64,000 bases of DNA, from positions 62,001 through 126,000 of the forward strand of contig NZ_JAKCFC010000014.1 of assembly GCF_021916785.1 (NCBI RefSeq), read 5' to 3'. Source of the stretch: Mycolicibacterium lacusdiani (GTDB lineage Bacteria; Actinomycetota; Actinomycetes; Mycobacteriales; Mycobacteriaceae). Below are positions 18,766 through 27,000 of this stretch, in pieces. The position numbers were made by a program, and so were the translations under genes. Below the pieces are notes generated by a model. It worked only from the letters and a program-made list of their open reading frames with translations, was not told the DNA's origin and ran no database searches. The stretch's first letter is position 1; the number at the start of each line of letters is the position of its first letter.

Positions 18766-20037
18766 GTGACCAAAACCGCTATCGTCGATCCGTCGGCCGC
18801 CGAGGCCGCCCTCGTCCGGCCGGACCTCGCTGTCCGTCCACAACCATTGGGCGCCTTCGGCCTTCCCCTGGGTTACCTGCTGATTCCCGCCGGTGACGAC
18901 ACCGAGCAGGCCCGCCTCACGCTGTTGGCCGGGTGCCTACCCGACGAGTGGCCCGGTCGGCTGGCCGCACATCGCCATGCCCTTGCCGGGGACCGCGATG
19001 CCGCTCTCGCCGCGCTTCATGGCAGCGACCCGATCACCCGATACAACCGCTTCGTACTCAATTCAGATCTCGAGGACCCCGACGAACTCCGGTCCATACT
19101 CGGCGAATTCGGTCCACTGGTCGACCTGGTGGCCTTCGCGCTCGGGCGCATCAACACGCCACCAGCCGTCGGCGACACCGACGGCGAATTGGCCGCCGTC
19201 CTGCTCGGCGGCGTCGCAAGCCACGCGCTGAGCGACGACCCGGCCGTGGCCGTAGGTCTCCTCGACACGGCAGTCCAAGCCGCGCAGGGCATGTCGAGGC
19301 CACTTGCCGGTGTGCTGCTCGGCGCCTCCGCATCCGTGTGCATCGAGATGGGCGATCCCGGCGAAGCCCATGAACGCATCGAGAAGGCGCTTCGCCTGCT
19401 CACCGACGCCGACGCCCTCCGCGTCGAGCGCGCCGAACTGCATCTGACCGCCGCAGGGCTATTGCACGAACAGACGCATGACAATCCCGGGCTCATCGCA
19501 CAGGCCATCCCGCACTACCACTCGGCACTGCAGCTGGTGAAATGCTCGGACGCACCACTGCTTTGGGCGTCGTCCCACGCCAATCTCGCGGCTGCGTACC
19601 TGACCATGCCGATGGTCGAGGCGTCCGGTCAGTTGCGGTTGGGCGTCGCGTCGCAGTCGCTGCGGTCGGCGTTGACGGTGTATACCCGCGAGGACCATCC
19701 GGAGCAGTGGGCCAGCGCGCAACTGAACCTTGCCAATTCACTCGTCTACACGCCGTCGAAGCATCAAGCCGACAACCTCGTCGAAGCCGTCGAACTCTAC
19801 GAGGCCATCCTCGAGGCGCGCGACCGAACCACCGACCCGCTCGGGCGGGCCCGAGTGCTCGCGAATCAGGGCAACGTGTTGGCGCATCTAGGGGCCTTCC
19901 GGGATGCGAAGGCGAAGCTGTACGAGGCGCGCTCACTGTTCGAAGAACTGGGTGACGACGAATCGGTACGTGCGGTGCGCGGTGTGCTCGACGAAGTCGC
20001 CCGGCAGACCACGCTGAACCGAAGCGAGACACCGTGA
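18766..20037 (+). CDS. TPR-repeat protein of the Huc operon
   Basis: The 423-residue protein starts at a GTG preceded by GGGAGGGCC. The C-terminal two thirds are alpha-helical repeats of tetratricopeptide character: ALRLLTDADALRVERAELHL, LLWASSHANLAAAYLTMP, EQWASAQLNLANSLVYTP and RARVLANQGNVLAHLGAFRD. The N-terminal 100 residues are not repetitive. TPR proteins usually scaffold other proteins, so a role in assembling or tethering Huc, HucE or the propeller protein is plausible but not shown. The stop overlaps the next gene's GTG by 4 bp. Confidence 0.75.
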   Translation: MTKTAIVDPSAAEAALVRPDLAVRPQPLGAFGLPLGYLLIPAGDDTEQARLTLLAGCLPDEWPGRLAAHRHALAGDRDAALAALHGSDPITRYNRFVLNSDLEDPDELRSILGEFGPLVDLVAFALGRINTPPAVGDTDGELAAVLLGGVASHALSDDPAVAVGLLDTAVQAAQGMSRPLAGVLLGASASVCIEMGDPGEAHERIEKALRLLTDADALRVERAELHLTAAGLLHEQTHDNPGLIAQAIPHYHSALQLVKCSDAPLLWASSHANLAAAYLTMPMVEASGQLRLGVASQSLRSALTVYTREDHPEQWASAQLNLANSLVYTPSKHQADNLVEAVELYEAILEARDRTTDPLGRARVLANQGNVLAHLGAFRDAKAKLYEARSLFEELGDDESVRAVRGVLDEVARQTTLNRSETP

Positions 20038-20942
20038 CCGCGATCGCCGACCAGTCGCACTCCACGTCGGCCCCCGGTGACGAACCGGAGTTCGAGAAAT
20101 TGGCCAAGCGCGTCGACGACGCGATGAGGGCGCTGGCGGGCCTGGATCCCATGTCGCGTGCGATCGCCGAGGAGGTCAAGGCGTCCGTCGAGTCGATTCA
20201 CCGTGCCGGCCTGGTGTCCATCGTGCGCCGGCTCAAGGCCGAGGAAGCCACGCGCGAGGCGTTGTTCGAACTCGTGGACGACCCGGTGGTACACCTACTG
20301 CTGTCCCTGCACGAGATCGTGCGACCCGATCCCATGACACTGGCCAATCGCGTGCTGGCCGACGTGCGCCCGCAGTTGCACAGCCATGGCGGGGACGTCG
20401 CCCTGGTTCGGATCGAGGACGGCACGGCCTTCGTGCGACTGGAGGGCGCCTGCAACGGCTGCTCGATGTCGTCGGTCACTCTGCGCAATCTCGTCGAGAA
20501 CGCCTTGACCGAGAGCGTCCCCGGCGTGAGCGCTGTCGAAGTGCTTCCCAACGAGCCCTCACCGACGTTGATTTCAGTCGAATCGCTGCGCATCGGTCTG
20601 AACCCGACCGGTGAGGGCTGGGTGAAGGTCGGGGCCGCGGCCGACATACCCGTCGGCGACATCACGGCCGCCTGCTTGACGGCCAGTTCCGGCGACCAGG
20701 CCGAGGTCATCGTCGTCAACATCGCACAGCGGCTGACGGCGTATCGCAACGAATGTGCGCACGAGGCACTGCCCTTGGACAACGCGATGCTCGACGTCTC
20801 GAATGGCACCTTGACCTGCCCGTGGCACGGGTTCTGCTACGACGCGACGTCCGGTGAATGCCTGACGGCACCGGGCGCCCAGCTCGAACAGCTTCCGCTG
20901 CGGGTCGACGAGGGCGACGTCTGGGTTCGAGTCACGACATGA
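20034..20942 (+). CDS. hucE: NifU-like/Rieske Fe-S protein HucE
   Basis: The 302-residue protein has three parts: a helical N-terminus (1-95), a NifU C-terminal-type domain (about 100-175; HSHGGDVALV and CNGCSMSS with the CxxC pair), and a Rieske domain (about 200-300) with the complete ligand set CAH ... CPWH. In M. smegmatis the Fe-S protein HucE (MSMEG_2268) is required for Huc activity in cells and has been proposed to relay electrons. This gene matches by position and composition. The GTG start is coupled to the TPR gene, and the stop overlaps the NHL gene (ATGA). Confidence 0.82.
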   Translation: MTAIADQSHSTSAPGDEPEFEKLAKRVDDAMRALAGLDPMSRAIAEEVKASVESIHRAGLVSIVRRLKAEEATREALFELVDDPVVHLLLSLHEIVRPDPMTLANRVLADVRPQLHSHGGDVALVRIEDGTAFVRLEGACNGCSMSSVTLRNLVENALTESVPGVSAVEVLPNEPSPTLISVESLRIGLNPTGEGWVKVGAAADIPVGDITAACLTASSGDQAEVIVVNIAQRLTAYRNECAHEALPLDNAMLDVSNGTLTCPWHGFCYDATSGECLTAPGAQLEQLPLRVDEGDVWVRVTT

Positions 20943-22132
20943 GCCGATACACCGTCCGCGTGAACGTCAGCGGACGGCCGGCCAGGGTAGACGTCACGCC
21001 CGAGGTCGACGTCAGCGGTGGCTGGGCACCGGAGGTGTGGCTGGGTGCGCCCGCCCCCGGCGGTCTGGCACTGCCGCCTGCGAGCCCGACCATGGCCTGG
21101 ATGTACTCGCCGCGCGGGGTGTTCCTCGGCGAGAACCACGTCGCCGTCGCCGATTCGGGCAACCACAGGGTGCTCATCTGGCACGGCATGCCCACCGCCG
21201 ACGAGCAGCCCGCCGACGTCGTGCTCGGCCAACCCGATGGGACGACCGAAGGCCGCGCGGCGAATGGACGCGGACCCGAGCGGGGAATGAACCTGCCGAC
21301 CGGAGTGCTCGTCCATGGCGGTCGGCTGATCGTCGCCGACGCCTGGCACCACCGGATCCTGGTGTGGGACGAAGTTCCCGTGCTCGACGACACTCCGCCG
21401 GATCACGTTCTCGGACAACCCGATGTGACTAGCGTCCTGCCGAACCAGGGTGGTGAGTGTTCAGCGTCCACGTTCTACTGGCCGTTCGGAATCGCCATGG
21501 TCGGATCCAGATTCTGGGTCGCCGACACCGGCAACCGTCGTGTACTCGGGTGGGACGGCGGAATCCCCGACCCTGGTCGTCCCGCCGACGTCGTACTGGG
21601 ACAACCCGATCCGAAGCACCGCGAGGAGAATCGAGGTGGCGACGCCGGTCCCGCCAGCTTCCGGTGGCCGCACGACATCGCGGGCCGCGGCGACCTGTTG
21701 CTGGTGGCCGACGCCGGTGATCACCGAATCTTGGGCTGGTCGCCGCACCCGGATGTCGACCGGCCCGCCGACGTCGTGATCGGCCAGCCGGACTTCACCT
21801 CTGCCACCGAGTGGCCGTATGGCCCGCACACCGGGGACAGGTTTCGCTTCCCCTACGCGATCGGGCTAGACGCGACCGACCCGTCGACCGAGCGCCTGGC
21901 GATCGCGGACACCGCCAACAACCGGATCCTGTTGTGGAACGGTGTCCCCCTCGACGGCCGCGCGGCCGATCACGTGCTGGCGCAACCGGACTTCGGATCC
22001 AACGGGGAGAACCGCTGGACGTCGGTGCAACGCGACACGTTGTGCTGGCCGTACGGCATCTCGCTGGCCGGCGACCGGCTGGCCGTCTCCGACTCCGGCA
22101 ACAACCGCGTCGTGATCTGGCAACGGTCGTGA
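20939..22132 (+). CDS. NHL-repeat beta-propeller protein of the Huc operon
   Basis: The 397-residue protein shows six clear blades, each with a VADxGNxRVLxW-type strand: VADSGNHRVLIW, VADAWHHRILVW, VADTGNRRVLGW, VADAGDHRILGW, IADTANNRILLW and VSDSGNNRVVIW. Between them repeats the linker VLGQPD. No signal peptide or membrane segment is visible. Such propellers usually bind proteins or ligands, so a docking or maturation role for Huc is possible. The ATG overlaps the hucE stop, and the stop overlaps the next GTG. Confidence 0.85.
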   Translation: MSRYTVRVNVSGRPARVDVTPEVDVSGGWAPEVWLGAPAPGGLALPPASPTMAWMYSPRGVFLGENHVAVADSGNHRVLIWHGMPTADEQPADVVLGQPDGTTEGRAANGRGPERGMNLPTGVLVHGGRLIVADAWHHRILVWDEVPVLDDTPPDHVLGQPDVTSVLPNQGGECSASTFYWPFGIAMVGSRFWVADTGNRRVLGWDGGIPDPGRPADVVLGQPDPKHREENRGGDAGPASFRWPHDIAGRGDLLLVADAGDHRILGWSPHPDVDRPADVVIGQPDFTSATEWPYGPHTGDRFRFPYAIGLDATDPSTERLAIADTANNRILLWNGVPLDGRAADHVLAQPDFGSNGENRWTSVQRDTLCWPYGISLAGDRLAVSDSGNNRVVIWQRS

Positions 22133-22965
22133 GGCCACGGATCGTCCAGAACGAGGGGCAGCTCGGCTTCTACTGGGCGACGGAACGAGGCGTCCCCACG
22201 ACCCTGCAGGCGCTGGTCGCCGAGGACGACGAGCCCGAGCGCCTGGTGGCCACGCACCTCGAAGCCATCGACGACTCCCTCATCATCGCCGCGGAGCGCT
22301 TCGGTCGAATTCTCGGCGGCGGCCGACGGCCCGCAGCCGAGGAACGTGAGGACCTGTTGGATCTCCATCGCACATTGGATCGGCTGTGCTTCGAGTACTC
22401 CGCGGCGCTGGATCGCACGGGTTCGGTCCCCGACCTGCGGGCAGGCAAGATCCTCGGAACCGCGGCCTTGTTCTCCATCCTGGCGCGCGAACCGCTCGGA
22501 CTGCTGGGCCCGGCGCCGTTCGACGGTGAACTCGACGACCCTGCGATCGGCGTCATCGGCGGGTTCGGTGAAATGCAGCAGGTCGATCCTGGGAATCCGT
22601 GGAAGGGCGGCCGGTGGGTGGTCAGAACCGAGACCGGTCAACGCTTTCCGCTGACCCTGTCGATGCTGCTCTTCGACAGCTCCGGGGTGAACAAGGAGGC
22701 GTCGCGCAAGGAGCACCTCGAGGCGCTGCGATCGGTGCTCACCGCCGCCCGTTCTGCCGAGGCAGACCCGATGGCCGTGACCTGCGCGCTGGACTGGTTG
22801 CTGTACGACTGGCTGATGGCTCACCGCGACGGCCCCGACAGCGCCGAGATCGTGTTTCCGAAGGGGTACGAATCCGATGCGGGCGTCATCGTCGCGGCTG
22901 CGGCGGCGTCGGTCGCGGCCAGGGCGACCTTCGACCCTGGTCTCGTCGGTATTGGGCCACGATGA
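22129..22965 (+). CDS. Huc-operon protein of unknown function, 278 aa
   Basis: The GTG start overlaps the NHL gene stop (GTGA), so it is translationally coupled to it. The sequence is soluble and mixed alpha/beta with no motif I recognise. Stretches such as HLEAIDDSLIIAAERFGRIL and DPMAVTCALDWLLYDWLMAH look helical. There are few cysteines and no CxxC pair, so a metal-cluster role is not evident. It closes the tightly coupled accessory run behind hucL and presumably serves hydrogenase maturation or electron transfer. Confidence 0.7.
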   Translation: MRPRIVQNEGQLGFYWATERGVPTTLQALVAEDDEPERLVATHLEAIDDSLIIAAERFGRILGGGRRPAAEEREDLLDLHRTLDRLCFEYSAALDRTGSVPDLRAGKILGTAALFSILAREPLGLLGPAPFDGELDDPAIGVIGGFGEMQQVDPGNPWKGGRWVVRTETGQRFPLTLSMLLFDSSGVNKEASRKEHLEALRSVLTAARSAEADPMAVTCALDWLLYDWLMAHRDGPDSAEIVFPKGYESDAGVIVAAAAASVAARATFDPGLVGIGPR

Positions 22966-23013
22966 AGCCACCGGTGACCGAGCCCCGCGAGCGGATGCGG
23001 TACACATGACCCG

Positions 23014-23766
23014 ATGCCCACCAACGACGTCGACCACCGCCTGAGCCCCCGGCCCGACACCGGGTACGTCTACCAGACGTCGTGGCCGGTCGCGACGGGC
23101 GACATCGACGGTGACCTGCACCTACGCCTGGATGGCGTGGCCCGCTACATCCAGGAGGTCGGTGCGGAGAACCTCGTCGACGCCGGTGAGGCCGAGAACC
23201 ATCCGCACTGGATCGTGCAACGCACGGTCATCGACGTCATCGAACCCATCGAGTGGCCCAGTGACCTGACGTTCCACCGGTGGTGTTCGGCGTTGTCGAG
23301 CCGCTGGTGCACGATGCGCGTCGACCTCGATGGGAGCGCAGGCGGCCACATCGAGACCGAGGGCTTCTGGATCGCGATCAACAAGGACACACTCACTCCG
23401 TCGCGAGTCTCCGACACACTGGTCGCGCGGTTCGCCACCACGACCGACGAACACCGACTCAAGTGGCGACCATGGCTGCAGAACCCTACCGACACCGACG
23501 TCGTCACGCCGTTCGCGTTGCGTCGCACCGATATCGATCTCTTCGAGCACGTCACCAACGCCGCCTACTGGCACGCGGTGCACGAGGTGATGGCCTCCGC
23601 ACCCGACGTGTGCACGGCACCATACCGAGCCGTCGTCGAGTACCGGCGGCCGATCCGCTACGGCGAGGACGTCGCGATCCATTCCGTGCGCCGCGGAGAC
23701 GAGGTGCGCTTCGCGCTCGCCGTCGGCGACGACGTCCGCGCGGCGGTGCTGCTCCGCAAGTTGTAG
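23014..23766 (+). CDS. Acyl-ACP thioesterase-like double hotdog protein
   Basis: The 250-residue protein has two hotdog halves of the acyl-ACP thioesterase (FatA-like) family: an N-terminal half with GDLHLRLDGVARYIQEVG and a second half with ALRRTDIDLFEHVTNAAYW. The D-x-F-x-H-V-x-N-x-x-YW pattern is the typical thioesterase helix. It probably hydrolyses acyl-CoA or acyl-ACP. It starts 48 bp after the 278-aa gene, so it could be transcribed with the hydrogenase operon, but no functional link is evident. Confidence 0.78.
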   Translation: MPTNDVDHRLSPRPDTGYVYQTSWPVATGDIDGDLHLRLDGVARYIQEVGAENLVDAGEAENHPHWIVQRTVIDVIEPIEWPSDLTFHRWCSALSSRWCTMRVDLDGSAGGHIETEGFWIAINKDTLTPSRVSDTLVARFATTTDEHRLKWRPWLQNPTDTDVVTPFALRRTDIDLFEHVTNAAYWHAVHEVMASAPDVCTAPYRAVVEYRRPIRYGEDVAIHSVRRGDEVRFALAVGDDVRAAVLLRKL

Positions 23767-23794
23767 TCCCCTACGAGACTCCGCAGCTGATGCG

Positions 23795-24088
23795 TCAGAT
23801 GTCGGTGTCGAGGTACCGCGTCTTGACCGGTGGAACGGCTAATAGCGCAGGCAATGCGGCGATCCTGCCCTCGCCTGCCCTGAAGCTGCGGTACGCCTCG
23901 TCATGTTCGACGGACTCCCAGCGTTCGTAGATGATCCAATGCGTCGGATCGTCCTCGTCGACGATGACGTCGGTGGCGAGGTTGCCGTCGAACGCGCGTG
24001 TGGTCTGTAGTTCGCGGCCCATCAGTTCGCGCGCCTCGGCCAACGCCTCGGCCTTGAGTTTGAATTCGAGCAGAACGGTTACGGCCAT
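23795..24088 (-). CDS. Antibiotic biosynthesis monooxygenase (ABM) domain protein
   Basis: This 97-residue dimeric alpha+beta barrel protein has the ABM pattern: beta strand VTVLLEFKLKAE, then a helix, THWIIYERWESVEHDEAY (the family's W-x-x-Y-E-x-W block), and a C-terminal helix. Members include quinol monooxygenases and many proteins of unknown role. It lies 4 bp downstream of the Ddn-like gene and is probably co-transcribed with it. Confidence 0.8.
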   Translation of the reverse strand: MAVTVLLEFKLKAEALAEARELMGRELQTTRAFDGNLATDVIVDEDDPTHWIIYERWESVEHDEAYRSFRAGEGRIAALPALLAVPPVKTRYLDTDI

Positions 24089-24092
24089 GGGT

Positions 24093-24521
24093 TCAGTCCA
24101 CCACTCGCTGCAACTCGATGACGGGGATCACCCGTGACGTCTTGCGCTGATACTCGCCGAACTGCGGCTCCGCCTCGGTCTGTTTGGCGTAGACGTCGTC
24201 CCGTTCCTCACCGCTCAGCACTCGCGCGGTGACGCGGAAGGTCTCGGAGCCCTGCTCCACGACGGTGTCGGGATTGGCGACCAGGTTGTGATACCAGTCG
24301 GGATTGGTGTCGGAGCCGCCCTTGCTGGCGAAGACGAAGGTGCGGTCGCCATCCAGGTACGGCACCAGGGGCGCGATGCGTTCTCTGCCCGACTTGGCGC
24401 CGACGTGGTGCACGAGCACCAGTGGCTTGCCCTCGAACACGCCGCCTGCCTTGCCGCCCGTCTCGCGGAACTCGGAGATGACCTTCCGGTTCATCTCGTC
24501 GAAGTCAATGGGTTCCGACAT
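24093..24521 (-). CDS. Ddn-family F420-dependent nitroreductase/quinone reductase
   Basis: This 142-residue single-domain protein of the deazaflavin (F420)-dependent nitroreductase family shows VLVHHVGAKSGRERIAPLVP, FASKGGSDTNPDWYHNLVAN and the C-terminal FGEYQRKT. These are the usual F420-binding and fold signatures. Relatives reduce quinones or nitroaromatics with F420H2. The ATG at 24519-24521 was chosen over a longer frame because of the spacing and the family length. Confidence 0.85.
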   Translation of the reverse strand: MSEPIDFDEMNRKVISEFRETGGKAGGVFEGKPLVLVHHVGAKSGRERIAPLVPYLDGDRTFVFASKGGSDTNPDWYHNLVANPDTVVEQGSETFRVTARVLSGEERDDVYAKQTEAEPQFGEYQRKTSRVIPVIELQRVVD

Positions 24522-24617
24522 ACCCGTCTCCTTGTCAGCCGGCGCATACGTCCTCCCCACAGCCGTCACCGGGACTCATTTATTCCTGAGCCGGAACCCC
24601 GGACACGCCACCGCACC

Positions 24618-26567
24618 TCAGCGCCCTCCGGCCCGTCGCCACGCGCGGTCGGTCAGTAGCCGCAACCCGTTAAGGGCCACCAGGATCGTCGACCCCTCGT
24701 GCCCAGCCACTCCGAGCGGCAACGGAAGCTCACCGACCAGATCCCAGGTCACCAGGGCGACGATCGCCGAGCCCGCGATGACGAGGTTGGCGATCACAAC
24801 CCGACGTGCGCGACGCGCCAGCGCGAGGACCGTCGGGATCACGGTCAGTTCATCGCGCACGGTGACCGCGTCGGCGGTGTCGATGCTGAGGTCGGCTCCG
24901 GTACGTCCCATCGCCATCGACGCGTGCGCGGCAGCCATCGCGGGCGCGTCGTTCACGCCGTCACCGACGACCAGCGTGCGCCGGCCGGCCTGCTCGAAAC
25001 CCCCCACGACGGAGCTCTTGTCGTCGGGAAGCAGATTGGCGCGGACCTCGCGGATGCCGACCGTTCGCGCGACGTGCGCGGCCGTGGACGGGTTGTCGCC
25101 CGTCAGCAGAACCGGCGAGGTCTCGGTCATCCGAGTGAGCCGTTCGACGGATTCGACGGCATCGGTTCGGATGAGGTCGTTGAGCCCGAGGAGTCCGACC
25201 GCCCGCCCGTCCACCAGCACCACGACCACCGTGGCGCCCGCCGCTTGCATGTCGACGACCTGCGGCAGGCGGTGCTGACCATCGGGCACGAGTACCGCGA
25301 CCGTGCGACCCCGCACCTCCGCCCGGACTCCGCGTCCCGGCAGCGCCGTGAACTGCCGTGCCGGGGGGATCTCCACTCCCCTGGCGCGTGCTGCGGCCAC
25401 GATCGCGCGACCGATCGGGTGCTCGCTGTAGAGTTCGGCGCCCGCCGCGAGTTCGAGGACGTCCGGACCGTCGGCGGACTCGTCGAGCGCGACGACCGAG
25501 GAGACCTCGGGCGTTCCGCGGGTGAGGGTTCCGGTCTTGTCGAGTACGACGACGTCGGCGTCGGCGAGGTGCTCCATCGCCACCGCCGACTTGACCAGGA
25601 CGCCGTGTCGGCCGGCGTTGGCGATGGCCGACAACAGCGGAGGCATCGTGGCCAGGACGAGCGCGCACGGCGATGCGACAATCATGAACGTCATGGCGCG
25701 CAGCAGGGTCGACTGCACGTCGTGGCCCACGAGCAGCGGTATCGCCAGAAGCGCGACCGTCGCGGCGACCACGACCGCCGAGTACCGCTGTTCCACCTTC
25801 TCGATGAACAGCTGCGTACCGGCCTTGGTCGCCGACGCCACGGCGACCATCTCGACGATCCGGGCGATGACCGTCTGCGACGGGTCGCGATCGACCCGCA
25901 CGACCAACACGCCCGAGCCGTTCACGGTGCCCGCGAACACCTCGTCGTGCACGTTCTTGGCAACCGTCATGGACTCGCCGGTGATCGAGGACTGATCGAC
26001 GTCCGACGCGCCGTCGACCACGCGGCCGTCGGCCGAGATCCGTTCGCCCGGGCGGACTATCACGCGGTCGCCGATGGCGAGTCGACTGGCGGGCACGACC
26101 GTCTCCGTGCCGTCGGCGTCCACGCGCACGGCCTGCTGCGGCGCCAGGGTCAGGAGGCTGTTGACCGAGTCCTCGGTGCGCCGTGTCGCTACGTCCTCCA
26201 GGGCTCCGGACGTCGCGAAGATGACGATGAGCAGCGCGCCGTCGAGCACCTGGCCTATCGCGGCGGCGCCGATGGCCGCAACGATCATCAACAGGTCCAC
26301 GTCGAGGCGCTTGTCCCGCAACGCCTTCAGGCCCTCGAGTGCCGAATCCCATCCCCCAGCGGCGTAGCAGGTCAGGAACAACGACCACCACACCGCGGCG
26401 GGTGCTCCGAGCAGGCGTGCACCGATGCCGCCCAGGAAGAGAGCCAACGCCACGGCCGCCCAGCGCACCGACGGCAGCGCCCACGCACCCGACGAGCGAG
26501 CGGGAGCAGCGACGTCGTGGTCGGTGCAGGGCGCGCCCGGGTGCGTGAGCGTTCCAGAACAAGTCAC
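24618..26567 (-). CDS. ctpJ: P1B4-type heavy-metal ATPase, nickel/cobalt exporter type
   Basis: The 649-residue P-type ATPase has the transmembrane metal motif SPC (residues 299-301), phosphorylation site DKTGT (Asp343), actuator TGES (about 196), SEHPIG of the nucleotide domain, VGDGVNDAP, and HEGST in the last helix. SPC plus HEGST marks the P1B4 class that exports Co2+, Ni2+ or Fe2+. There is no long N-terminal metal-binding domain, only a short C/H-containing tail. It is divergent from an NmtR-like sensor, the same pairing as M. tuberculosis ctpJ-nmtR. CtpD (Rv1469) is very similar, so the symbol is the less certain part. The GTG start at 26565-26567 looks leaderless. Confidence 0.88.
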   Translation of the reverse strand: MTCSGTLTHPGAPCTDHDVAAPARSSGAWALPSVRWAAVALALFLGGIGARLLGAPAAVWWSLFLTCYAAGGWDSALEGLKALRDKRLDVDLLMIVAAIGAAAIGQVLDGALLIVIFATSGALEDVATRRTEDSVNSLLTLAPQQAVRVDADGTETVVPASRLAIGDRVIVRPGERISADGRVVDGASDVDQSSITGESMTVAKNVHDEVFAGTVNGSGVLVVRVDRDPSQTVIARIVEMVAVASATKAGTQLFIEKVEQRYSAVVVAATVALLAIPLLVGHDVQSTLLRAMTFMIVASPCALVLATMPPLLSAIANAGRHGVLVKSAVAMEHLADADVVVLDKTGTLTRGTPEVSSVVALDESADGPDVLELAAGAELYSEHPIGRAIVAAARARGVEIPPARQFTALPGRGVRAEVRGRTVAVLVPDGQHRLPQVVDMQAAGATVVVVLVDGRAVGLLGLNDLIRTDAVESVERLTRMTETSPVLLTGDNPSTAAHVARTVGIREVRANLLPDDKSSVVGGFEQAGRRTLVVGDGVNDAPAMAAAHASMAMGRTGADLSIDTADAVTVRDELTVIPTVLALARRARRVVIANLVIAGSAIVALVTWDLVGELPLPLGVAGHEGSTILVALNGLRLLTDRAWRRAGGR

Positions 26568-26603
26568 GCAGACATGTATACATGTAAAAGTGTAGAGGTG
26601 TCA
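26567..26603 (-). promoter_or_regulatory. ctpJ promoter with 14-bp operator palindrome
   Basis: Read on the minus strand there is a -35 box TGACAC (26598-26603), a 17-bp spacer and a -10 box TATACAT (26574-26580), placing the transcription start on the GTG at 26567, that is, a leaderless transcript. The perfect palindrome ACATGTATACATGT (26572-26585) covers the -10 box. It lies between the ATPase and the divergent ArsR-family gene, the expected place for an NmtR-type operator that blocks polymerase when metal is absent. Confidence 0.72.
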
Positions 26604-26636
26604 GGGGCAGCCCGTCGATCATGCTTGAATGGAGCC

Positions 26637-26990
26637 ATGGGCCATGGCGTAGAGGGCCGGTCGACACCACCGGCAACCCTCGATGCGTCGTCTGCGGCCA
26701 AGGTGGCCGAGACCCTGCAAGCCCTCGCCTCGCCGAACCGGCTACTGATCCTCACCCGGCTGCGGCTCTCGCCCTGCACCGTCACCGACCTGTCGGCTGC
26801 CGTCGGCATGGAGCAACCCGCCGTGTCGCACCAACTGCGCCTGCTGCGTGCGCTCGGACTGGTGACCGGAGATCGCAACGGGCGCAACATCGTCTATCGC
26901 CTGTACGACGATCACGTGGCTCAACTCCTCGACGAAGCGGTCTACCACATCGAGCATCTCCGCCTGGGCGCGCGCGACACCACTGCGTGA
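26637..26990 (+). CDS. nmtR: ArsR-family Ni/Co sensor NmtR
   Basis: The 117-residue winged-helix repressor is very close to M. tuberculosis NmtR from its first residues, MGHGVEGR. The DNA-recognition helix region is VTDLSAAVGMEQPAVSHQLR. Metal-site residues expected from NmtR are present: the N-terminal Gly2-His3, the YDDH pair and YHIEH in the last helix. The C-terminal histidines of NmtR (EHLHL and the tail His) are replaced or absent (EHLRLGARDTTA). The ATG at 26637 has GGAG. It is expected to repress ctpJ and release on Ni2+ or Co2+. Confidence 0.9.
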   Translation: MGHGVEGRSTPPATLDASSAAKVAETLQALASPNRLLILTRLRLSPCTVTDLSAAVGMEQPAVSHQLRLLRALGLVTGDRNGRNIVYRLYDDHVAQLLDEAVYHIEHLRLGARDTTA

Positions 26991-27000
26991 CCGGCCCTCG

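Noticed and set aside
24618..26567. Assignment of the ATPase as CtpD rather than CtpJ
   Set aside because: The protein is very like CtpD, but divergence from an NmtR-type gene is the arrangement of ctpJ; the symbol remains tentative.
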